DNA of 8,354 nt from Dehalococcoidia bacterium UBA2777 (GTDB taxonomy: Bacteria > Chloroflexota > Dehalococcoidia > UBA2247 > UBA2777). Shown piece by piece: positions 1-5,606 of the stretch; the stretch's first letter is position 1, and each line of letters opens with the position of its first letter. The notes beneath the pieces are model-generated. The model was not told where the DNA came from. It saw only the letters and a program-made list of their open reading frames with translations, and made no database searches. Where the stretch lies: NCBI GenBank assembly GCA_002352365.1, contig DEIJ01000013.1, positions 1-8,354 of the forward strand, read 5' to 3'. The position numbers and the translations under genes are program-made.

Positions 1-581
1 AGGTAACTGCCGTCCCCGACATTGCCATTATCGATATTGGTGTAGAGGCTGAGGCAAGAGAAGTAGCCGAGGCACAGGAAACAGCAGCCACGACAATGAA
101 TAAGATAATAGCTAGCCTTCAGAAGAGTGGAGTCGCCTACCAGGACATCCAAACCAAGCACTATTATATCAACCCAGTGCGGGGCAAAGGCAAAATCATT
201 GGCTATAAGGCGGGAAATATAGCCAGCGTCCAAATGAGGGACATCGACAAAGTTGGTATCATCATCGATGATGCCGTAGCAGCAGGGGGAGATCTCACTA
301 GGGTTGAAGGAATCAGATTCGACGTAGCTGATCCTGCCCCTTACTATGAAAAGGCTAGGGAGAGGGCAGTAAAAGATGCCAAGGCAAAGGCAGAGCAGCT
401 TGCCAGGCTCAATGGCATAAAGCTGGGAAAGCCAATCCGTATCTCCGAAGGCGGAGTCTCGATTCCCTCCCATGGGGTTAGGGGGGTGGGGTATGCTAAG
501 CTGTCCCCTCCCATCAGCCCAGGTGAGATGAAGATGGTAGTTGAGGTGAGCATAAGTTACGCTGTTGAGTCAGATAGATAG
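1..581 (+). CDS. SIMPL domain (DUF541) protein, 5'-truncated by window edge
   Basis: This is the C-terminal 192 residues of a SIMPL-domain protein; the first complete codon is at position 3 and the frame is open to the TAG at 579-581. An internal ATG at 96 exists, but the conserved SIMPL pattern already begins before it (VTAVPDIAIIDIGVEA), so the true start lies upstream of the window. Seen here: an early strand with the I-x-I-G-V-E-A type motif, a helix with repeated Ala/Glu and 'MNKIIASLQKSGV', the 'DIQTKHYYINP' segment, then a helix rich in Ala/Lys (about 'KARERAVKDAKAKAEQLA') followed by 'NGIKLGKPIRISEGG' and a final strand 'VVEVSISYAV'. These are the usual order of elements in the family. 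SIMPL proteins are generally exported and of poorly defined function; any signal peptide would be in the missing part. No link to the downstream genes is evident, and a promoter follows it. Confidence 0.85.
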   Translation, partial: VTAVPDIAIIDIGVEAEAREVAEAQETAATTMNKIIASLQKSGVAYQDIQTKHYYINPVRGKGKIIGYKAGNIASVQMRDIDKVGIIIDDAVAAGGDLTRVEGIRFDVADPAPYYEKARERAVKDAKAKAEQLARLNGIKLGKPIRISEGGVSIPSHGVRGVGYAKLSPPISPGEMKMVVEVSISYAVESDR

Positions 582-677
582 CGGTAACTACCTGAAGGGA
601 ATGCATGCCCTTAGTGCCTTCCTGAGAGCTAGGCAAGGTTGTTGGTGGCACCAGGTTCCCGGGCCATGGCTATGTTG

Positions 678-706
678 TTGCCGTAAGCTCAGGAAGAGGT
701 TATAAT
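678..706 (+). promoter_or_regulatory. Predicted sigma70-type promoter ahead of the ArsA-like gene
   Basis: A perfect TATAAT (701-706) is preceded after 17 bases by TTGCCG (678-683, four of six matches to TTGACA). Transcription would start near 712-714, giving a short leader with AAGGAG at 717-722, seven bases before the ATG at 730. The 148-bp gap (582-729) holds no gene. It also contains an imperfect 18-bp palindrome centred on ATGCAT (595-612) and an 11-bp palindrome TGGTG-g-CACCA (643-653), either of which might be an operator or chance. This promoter would serve the run of genes from the ATPase to acsB. Confidence 0.6.
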
Positions 707-729
707 ATTGATGGTGAAGGAGACAAGGT

Positions 730-1932
730 ATGAGGATTATCCTCTATACTGGTAAGGGGGGGGTAGGGAAGACTACTCTAGCCGCAGCCACTGCGTTGCG
801 TTCAGCAGAGCTTGGCTATAATACTCTTATCTTAAGCACTGACATTGCACATAGCCTGGGCGATTCCTTCGACATACCTCTTGGTGGTGAACCTCAATCC
901 ATAGCCCCAAATCTATGGGGGCAGGAGACTGAGTTATCCCAAACTGTAGAGACTCACTGGGGCACTATTCAGCAGTGGATGGCTGCTTTGCTTGCCTGGC
1001 GGGGCATGGAGGAGATAGCTGCTGAGGAAATGGCTATCGTTCCTGGGATGGAAGAGATGGCCAATTTATTATATATTATCGACTACTATGATAGTGGGAA
1101 ATACGATGTCATTATAGTAGATTGCGCCCCTACTGGAGATACTTTGCGCTTACTTAGCTTCTCCGAGATACTACGGTGGTGGATGGAAAAGATGTTCCCT
1201 ATCGGCCGTACCGCCACTACTATGTTACGCCCTTTCGTTAGACCAATATTGAATATGCCTCTCCCTGATAAAGAAGTATTTGACTCAGTAGAGCACCTAT
1301 ACAGCCAACTCCAAAGAATACGTGCCCTGCTCTCTGACCCCAATAAAGCTTCAATGAGGCTGGTGCTTAACCCTGAAAAGATGGTAATCAAAGAGGCACA
1401 GCGCACCTTTACCTATCTCAATCTTTATGGTTATTTTACCGACCTGGTTATCTGTAATCGTCTTATCCCAGAGAAGGTTGAAGACCGCTATTTCCACGCG
1501 TGGAAAGAAAGCCAGGGCAAATATTATCAACTAATTGAGGAATGCTTTGCCCCCTTGCCTATCTTAACTGCTCCTTTGTTTGATCAGGAGGTGGTAGGGA
1601 TCCCTATGCTGAAGCTCATGGCGGATGCCGTTTACGGTAATGAAGACCCAACAAGATTCTTCTTCCACGGAGGAATTCAAGAAATCGAGAAAGAAGATCG
1701 CCATTATGTTCTTAGTCTGTCTTTGCCTTTCATCAGTAAAGACCAAGTTTCCCTGACGCGGAGCAGTGACGAACTTATCATTCAAGTAGGAAATTTTAGG
1801 CGCAACATTATCCTCCCTCATAGCCTAGTCGGGGTGCCAGTTAAGGGAGCAAAATTTGTAGAAAATAAGCTCCGAGTTGAGTTTGAGGAGGGGGAGGGTG
1901 AGAAAAGCCCTAAACTACATTCTAGGAGGTGA
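730..1932 (+). CDS. ArsA/Get3-family ATPase with C-terminal alpha-crystallin-like domain
   Basis: A 400-residue SIMIBI-class P-loop ATPase of the ArsA/Get3 (TRC40) family, predicted cytosolic. Seen: deviant Walker A GKGGVGKTT (residues 8-16), switch I STDIAHSLGD (36-45, usually STDPAHS), switch II VDCAPTGDTLRLL (from residue 130), and the family 'NPEKM..KEAQRT...L...G' and 'CNRLIP' (242-247) segments. Residues about 318-390 alternate in beta strands (VLSLSLPF, ELIIQVGNFRRNIILP, VENKLRVEF), which matches the HSP20/alpha-crystallin domain found at the end of ArsA_HSP20 and Get3d-type proteins. Only three cysteines are present (132, 242, 272), with no CxxC or CxC, so neither the Get3 zinc site nor a CooC-like nickel site is visible. 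Arsenite-pump function is unlikely: there is a single ATPase half and no ArsB. A membrane-protein targeting or chaperone role is a family-based guess. Start: ATG with AAGGAG seven bases upstream. It is the first gene of the probable operon ending in acsB. Confidence 0.93.
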   Translation: MRIILYTGKGGVGKTTLAAATALRSAELGYNTLILSTDIAHSLGDSFDIPLGGEPQSIAPNLWGQETELSQTVETHWGTIQQWMAALLAWRGMEEIAAEEMAIVPGMEEMANLLYIIDYYDSGKYDVIIVDCAPTGDTLRLLSFSEILRWWMEKMFPIGRTATTMLRPFVRPILNMPLPDKEVFDSVEHLYSQLQRIRALLSDPNKASMRLVLNPEKMVIKEAQRTFTYLNLYGYFTDLVICNRLIPEKVEDRYFHAWKESQGKYYQLIEECFAPLPILTAPLFDQEVVGIPMLKLMADAVYGNEDPTRFFFHGGIQEIEKEDRHYVLSLSLPFISKDQVSLTRSSDELIIQVGNFRRNIILPHSLVGVPVKGAKFVENKLRVEFEEGEGEKSPKLHSRR

Positions 1933-1936
1933 GGAG

Positions 1937-2161
1937 ATGGCGGAAAGGATTTTCCAAGTTGAGTATTGCCCTGGAGAAGAGGTTGTGTTACATGTTAGGA
2001 CACCACCAAAAATAAGGGTGCTCCCCGCAGCTACTGCAAACCATATCAGGGCAATGGAGAGGGAGTTACTGGAGGCAGTGCGCAGTTTTATTGACGTGGG
2101 TATTGAGTCTATTGAGCGAAGGGAAAAGAAGGAAGGCAAAACCAAGATCGACATCCAATAG
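1937..2161 (+). CDS. Small hypothetical protein (74 aa) following the ArsA-like ATPase
   Basis: Not recognised. The start is set at the ATG at 1937 because AGGAGG at 1924-1929 sits seven bases upstream; an in-frame TTG at 1877 would overlap the ATPase gene and lacks comparable support. The gene begins four bases after the ATPase stop, which implies coupled translation. The protein seems to have an N-terminal strand-rich part (FQVEYCPGEEVVLHVRTPP, residues 6-24) and then one long amphipathic helix (about 32-64: HIRAMERELLEAVRSFIDVG), ending in a charged Lys/Glu tail. There is no signal peptide, no membrane segment and only one cysteine (11). The helix might mediate dimerisation or docking on the ATPase. 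The tight spacing suggests a functional partner of the ATPase, but this is inference from position only. Confidence 0.75.
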   Translation: MAERIFQVEYCPGEEVVLHVRTPPKIRVLPAATANHIRAMERELLEAVRSFIDVGIESIERREKKEGKTKIDIQ

Positions 2162-2229
2162 ATGGTGACCAATTTTGTCCGGGCAAAGAAGATAGCTGCT
2201 TCCCAAAAACATCGTGAAAGGGGGAATTG

Positions 2230-2739
2230 ATGGAGAAGATAATAACCAAGCTCTACAGGAATCCTCGTGAGGCGGAAAGAGCAATGAGCAAGTTAATATC
2301 AGAGGGTTACCAAGAAGAGGGAAATATTGGTACTTTGATGCTGAGCAAAGAGGGAAAGGAGGGGTTTTCCAGTGGCACAAAGGTGGTTACGCTTCCAAGT
2401 GTGGGCGTAATCTCAGCCACAGGGCGGCTAGCTTCAGCCATAAGCCCAGTTGATGCTGCTTCCGGCGAAGAGCTAACGCCGCTGCTTGCTAAAGCACTAA
2501 GCATCTCTCTCGAGGAAGCTGAGTACTACAGTTTTAGTCTCTCAGTAGGTAGCGTATTGGTTAGTGTTCACACCGAAGAGGATAAAGCTCAGCGGGCACG
2601 ACAACTCTTAAACGAAGCAGAGTCTATCCCGCAGACGGTGGAGACCCAGGCGAATTCCCCCGGCTTTAGCGTAACGGAGCGAATGAGCACCACTAATCCT
2701 ATTGATGCCCCAATGACGGGAGACTTTCGAAAATACTAA
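2230..2739 (+). CDS. YflT/general-stress-protein-type domain protein
   Basis: A 169-residue protein resembling the heat-induced stress protein YflT/general stress 17M domain family. Seen: an N-terminal beta-alpha-beta unit (IITKLYRNPREAERAMSKL, residues 4-22, then 'EGYQEEGNIGTLML'), a short Gly/Ala/Val stretch (about 56-72), and the characteristic second half 'LSISLEEAEYYSFSLSVGS' leading into 'VLVSVHTEEDKAQRARQLL' (about 90-127), where E-E-A-x-Y-Y and V-L-V-x-V are the family signature. The long glycine-zipper loop of many relatives is nearly absent. A polar tail follows (about 135-169, rich in Thr/Ser/Pro) that I cannot assign. The start is the ATG at 2230 with a G-rich Shine-Dalgarno (2217-2224); a TTG one codon earlier is less likely. 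The family's biochemical role is not established. The 68-bp gap before it shows nothing of note. Its stop codon lies within the acsB ribosome-binding site, so the two are probably co-translated. Confidence 0.82.
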   Translation: MEKIITKLYRNPREAERAMSKLISEGYQEEGNIGTLMLSKEGKEGFSSGTKVVTLPSVGVISATGRLASAISPVDAASGEELTPLLAKALSISLEEAEYYSFSLSVGSVLVSVHTEEDKAQRARQLLNEAESIPQTVETQANSPGFSVTERMSTTNPIDAPMTGDFRKY

Positions 2740-2745
2740 AGGAGG
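2738..2745 (+). promoter_or_regulatory. Strong Shine-Dalgarno of acsB overlapping the upstream stop codon
   Basis: AAAGGAGG is near-perfectly complementary to the 16S rRNA 3' end and lies five bases before the acsB ATG at 2751. It shares bases with the TAA (2737-2739) of the preceding stress-type gene, so ribosomes ending there could reinitiate. This fixes the acsB start and argues that acsB is on the same transcript as the upstream genes. Confidence 0.8.
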
Positions 2746-2750
2746 TTTAG

Positions 2751-4988
2751 ATGTCGAGATTTATTGCCGCTGCAGCGATTAGGGGGGCACGTCAGATTAT
2801 TGGCAAAGCGGATAAGATGCTTAAGGAAGCACTAGAGAGTCCAGGCCCCGATGCTCCTGTCGCCTTCAAGGATAAGAGAGAAGGCCCAACAGCTTATTAT
2901 GTCCCTGCTATTTATGGCTATACAGGGCATAAGATAGAGAAGGTAGGAGATCTGGTCTGGCCTTTAGAGCATGCCAAGAGCCTCCTACCCCCAGTTCCTG
3001 GTGAACATGTATGGCTTCCATATTTAGGGGAGACTGCAGATGCTGGTGTGGCTACCCTCTTCGCTGAGGAGATCATTAAATCGATAGAATTTGCTAAAAG
3101 TGAGCAACCTGAGGTGCACAATGGCTATCAGTTCAATGGACCCATTGATGATACCCAAATGCGTTCCTGGGGAATTCAGCTAGTTGATGGGAGGATGCCG
3201 GGGTTCGCTGCGGTTATCGGCGCCGCAAGGTCGAATGAAGCAGCAGTGTACATCCTCCGTGAGCTTCAATCCATAGGCCAGCTTGTCTTCCTTTCCTCTA
3301 CGTCCAATGGCCGCTCCATGGTAGATCAGCTACTTGAGGAAGGGGTTGAGCTTGGCTATGATACCTTCACTGTCCCCTTTGGCACAGATACTGAGTCCAC
3401 AGTTTACGCAGCGGGATTTGCCTCAAGAGCTGCTTTCAGCTTTGGTGGTGTAACTCCTGGTGACTTTCGGCGTATGCTGCTTTATAACAAGTTCCGCTGC
3501 TTTGCCTTCGCCCTCTGCCTGGGACCAATGGATGACCTGAAGTGGGCTACCGGGGCTGGGGCGATAACCTATGGCTTCCCGGCCCTCTGCGATACTCTAG
3601 TACCCCAGATCCTTCCCACAGGGATAACCAAGTATGAACACGTGGTGAGCGTACCTTGGGAAGACATTCCCGGTAATGACAGGGAGAAGGCAAAGAGGTT
3701 AGTGGAGAAGTGCGTCGAGGTCAGAGGAATCAAGATCGTAATTGCCAAGGTGCCTATCCCGGTAGCATACGGCCCTGCTTTTGAAGGTGAGGTGGTTCGC
3801 AAGGCAGATCTCCATGTCGAGTTCGGAGCAAAGAGAGGCCCGGCAGTTGAGCTTCTCAGCATGAAAGGGATAGATGAGGTTGAGGATGGGAAGTTTGAGG
3901 TTATCGGGCCGGACATCGACCAAATTGGAGGTGCCGAGAGGACATTCTTAGCCATCAAGGTTGATATTGCTGGGCGTAAGATGCAGAAGGATTTTGAGCC
4001 TGTTCTGGAGCGCCAGATCCATCACCTCTGCAATGGAGCCGAAGGGCTTCAGCATCAAGGGCAGAGAGATATCACCTGGATTCGCATATCTAAAAAGGCA
4101 TATGAGAGTGGGCTCCGGCTCAAGCACATCGGTGATATACTTCACGCCAATTTCCACAACCAATTCGGCGCTATAGTTGATAAGGTTCAAGTAACTATTT
4201 ACACTGAAGAAGAGCCGGTGCTTAAGCTTCTGGATGAGGCAAGAGAGATATATGGGGAGCGAGATGTTCGAATAGCCGGCCTCACCGATGATGCGGTGGA
4301 CGTCTTTTATAGCTGTACCCTTTGCCAATCATTTGCCCCCACCCATGTCTGCGTGATCAATCCGGAGAGAACTGGGCTTTGTGGTGCCTATAGCTGGCTC
4401 GATTGCCGGGCAGCCTATGAGATCAGCCCCACGGGGCCAAATCAGCCAGTGCCCAAGAGAAGGCTTATTGACACGGTTAAAGGTGAGTGGGAGGGAGTCA
4501 ATCAATTTGTATACGATAATTCCCAGCGTAAAACTGAGCGCTTTACCATTTACTCCCTCATGGATGCTCCAATGACCACCTGTGGCTGCTGCGAGTGTAA
4601 TATGGTTATCCTTCCTGAGGCCAACGGGATTATGGTTGTTTCCCGGGATGACTTCGGCGAGACCCCTTGCGGAATGAAGTTCACCACCCTCATGAGCTCT
4701 ATTGGCGGAGGGCAGCAGACGCCGGGGATGATGGGACATGGCAAGAGATTCATATTGAGCGATAAGTTCATCTCCGCAGAAGGTGGATTTAAGAGGATGG
4801 TATGGCTCTCAAAGAACCTCAAGGAGGAGTTTGCCACCGAGCTTCAGGAGCTATGTGAGAAGATAGGTGAGCCTGATCTTATGGATAAGATCGCTGATGG
4901 CACTATCTGCACCGCGATTGAGGAGCTATTGCCCTTCCTTGAGGAGAAGGGGCACCCAGCATTGACCATGCCTCCAATGATTGAATAG
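2751..4988 (+). CDS. acsB: Acetyl-CoA synthase (CO dehydrogenase/acetyl-CoA synthase beta subunit)
   Basis: AcsB condenses CO, a methyl group from the corrinoid iron-sulfur protein and CoA into acetyl-CoA at its nickel A-cluster, the central step of the Wood-Ljungdahl pathway. At 745 residues it is slightly longer than the Moorella enzyme (729) and keeps the N-terminal domain that contacts CODH, absent from archaeal CdhC. The [4Fe-4S] ligands are C522, C525, C534 and C544 (C-x2-C-x8-C-x9-C, within YSCTLCQSFAPTHVC and further). The distal-nickel Cys-Gly-Cys is C611-G612-C613. The 89-residue distance from the first ligand to this motif equals that in Moorella (506 to 595). F528 corresponds to the conserved Phe near the proximal nickel. 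The C-terminal 'EEKGHPALTMPPMIE' is family-typical. Oddity: two further cysteines, C614 and C616, follow directly after the motif. No acsA, acsC/D, acsE or CooC-type gene is visible in this window. The start is an ATG behind a strong AAAGGAGG. Confidence 0.98.
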   Translation: MSRFIAAAAIRGARQIIGKADKMLKEALESPGPDAPVAFKDKREGPTAYYVPAIYGYTGHKIEKVGDLVWPLEHAKSLLPPVPGEHVWLPYLGETADAGVATLFAEEIIKSIEFAKSEQPEVHNGYQFNGPIDDTQMRSWGIQLVDGRMPGFAAVIGAARSNEAAVYILRELQSIGQLVFLSSTSNGRSMVDQLLEEGVELGYDTFTVPFGTDTESTVYAAGFASRAAFSFGGVTPGDFRRMLLYNKFRCFAFALCLGPMDDLKWATGAGAITYGFPALCDTLVPQILPTGITKYEHVVSVPWEDIPGNDREKAKRLVEKCVEVRGIKIVIAKVPIPVAYGPAFEGEVVRKADLHVEFGAKRGPAVELLSMKGIDEVEDGKFEVIGPDIDQIGGAERTFLAIKVDIAGRKMQKDFEPVLERQIHHLCNGAEGLQHQGQRDITWIRISKKAYESGLRLKHIGDILHANFHNQFGAIVDKVQVTIYTEEEPVLKLLDEAREIYGERDVRIAGLTDDAVDVFYSCTLCQSFAPTHVCVINPERTGLCGAYSWLDCRAAYEISPTGPNQPVPKRRLIDTVKGEWEGVNQFVYDNSQRKTERFTIYSLMDAPMTTCGCCECNMVILPEANGIMVVSRDDFGETPCGMKFTTLMSSIGGGQQTPGMMGHGKRFILSDKFISAEGGFKRMVWLSKNLKEEFATELQELCEKIGEPDLMDKIADGTICTAIEELLPFLEEKGHPALTMPPMIE

Positions 4989-5008
4989 AGGAGGAAGTAT
5001 ATTTATTA

Positions 5009-5038
5009 AAAATAAGGGTCGGAGGCGACTCTTATTTT
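5009..5038 (+). terminator. Hairpin with A/U-rich stem base after acsB, probable intrinsic terminator
   Basis: A 12-bp uninterrupted RNA stem can form: arm 5009-5020 (AAAATAAGGGTC) with arm 5027-5038 (GACTCTTATTTT), with one G-U pair and a six-base loop GGAGGC. The 3' arm ends in a T-rich run that continues as TTTTAT, so it can act as the U tract, and the matching A run on the 5' side could make it bidirectional. It lies 20 bases after the acsB stop, in the 123-bp gap (4989-5111). I found no convincing promoter in the rest of that gap. It most likely ends or attenuates the acsB transcript before the diaphorase genes. Confidence 0.6.
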
Positions 5039-5111
5039 ATGAATAAGGATTGGTCGATGCCATTATAGCTCCTGAGGTGGGGATTTTGGCTATGGAGGCC
5101 AGGGTAGTCTG

Positions 5112-5600
5112 ATGGTGGAGGACGAACTCCTAAAGGGAAAGGTTGGCGAGGTTTTAGACTCATATAAAGGGGAGAGAAAGGACCTGATCCCTATATTGCA
5201 ACAAATGCAGGCAAGCTTTGGCTATCTGCCAAGGGTGGCGATGATAGAGGTTGCCAAGTTTTTATGTATCCCTGGGAGCTCTGTTTTTAGTGTAGCCACC
5301 TTCTACAATCAGTTTCGTTTGAACCCCCCAGGGAAGCATCCCATAAAGGTTTGCTTGGGCACCGCTTGCCATGTAAAGGGGGGGGAACGCATCTTGGAAT
5401 CTTGGGAAAGAGAGTTAGGCATTAAAGTGGGTGAGACTAGCAAAGATCTTGAGTTTAGCTTGGAGAGGGTTGCTTGTGTTGGTTGCTGTGCCATGGCTCC
5501 GGTGAGCGTAGTTGATCAGGCGGTGCAGGGTAAAGTGACACCCACCAGGGTAAAAGGGATTTTGCTCTCTTTCCAGCTTGAGAAGGAAAAACAAGAGTAA
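5112..5600 (+). CDS. NuoE/HydC-like [2Fe-2S] subunit of an NAD(P)H-linked diaphorase module
   Basis: A 162-residue thioredoxin-like ferredoxin of the NuoE (24-kDa)/HndA/HydC family, cytosolic. The N-terminal helical part (about 1-70) carries the family text 'LIPILQQMQASFGYLP' and 'VFSVATFYNQFRLNPPGKH'. The [2Fe-2S] ligands are C81, C86, C122 and C126 (C-x4-C-x35-C-x3-C, in CLGTAC and CVGCC). It relays electrons between the FMN of the next subunit and the rest of the complex. Length matches the family (about 155-180). The start at ATG 5112 is the only reasonable one, because an in-frame TGA at 5073 closes the frame upstream; the Shine-Dalgarno is modest (AGGG at 5101-5104). The next gene begins six bases after its stop. 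Whether it belongs to a hydrogenase, a formate dehydrogenase or another complex cannot be told from this subunit. Confidence 0.95.
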   Translation: MVEDELLKGKVGEVLDSYKGERKDLIPILQQMQASFGYLPRVAMIEVAKFLCIPGSSVFSVATFYNQFRLNPPGKHPIKVCLGTACHVKGGERILESWERELGIKVGETSKDLEFSLERVACVGCCAMAPVSVVDQAVQGKVTPTRVKGILLSFQLEKEKQE

Positions 5601-5606
5601 CTACAA

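Noticed and set aside
595..612. Imperfect palindrome AAGGG-a-ATGCAT-g-CCCTT after the SIMPL gene as a terminator
   Set aside because: Only five base pairs outside the ATGCAT centre and no T-run follows; it could be an operator or chance, so it is mentioned only with the promoter region.
641..663. T-box-like core (GGTGGCACC) upstream of the ArsA-like gene
   Set aside because: The match is short, the expected upstream specifier stem and terminator are missing, it lies before the predicted promoter, and the downstream gene is not an amino-acid or tRNA-synthetase gene.
756..763. Runs of eight G or C inside genes (756-763 in the ATPase Walker A, 5378-5385 in nuoE, 7448-7455 in nuoF) as phase-variation or sequencing-error sites
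   Set aside because: In all three places the frame continues correctly through conserved motifs on both sides, so there is no sign of a frameshift; the runs follow from Gly-Gly and Pro-Pro codons.
730..1932. Reading the ATPase as an arsenite-pump ArsA
   Set aside because: It has a single ATPase half, no metal-binding cysteine triad, an alpha-crystallin-like tail and no ArsB, ArsD or ArsR gene nearby.
1877..1936. TTG-initiated N-terminal extension of the 74-residue protein overlapping the ATPase gene
   Set aside because: The ATG at 1937 has a perfect AGGAGG at the right distance, and the extension reads through that ribosome-binding site.
2008..2019. The 12-mer AAAAATAAGGGT occurs here and again at 5008-5019 in the post-acsB hairpin
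   Set aside because: The first copy is inside a coding region without the pairing arm; two copies of an A-rich 12-mer are probably coincidence.
5041..5111. Promoter directly ahead of the NuoE-like gene (TATAGC at 5064-5069)
   Set aside because: Only four of six matches in the -10 and no acceptable -35 at 16-18 bases, so it is not supported.
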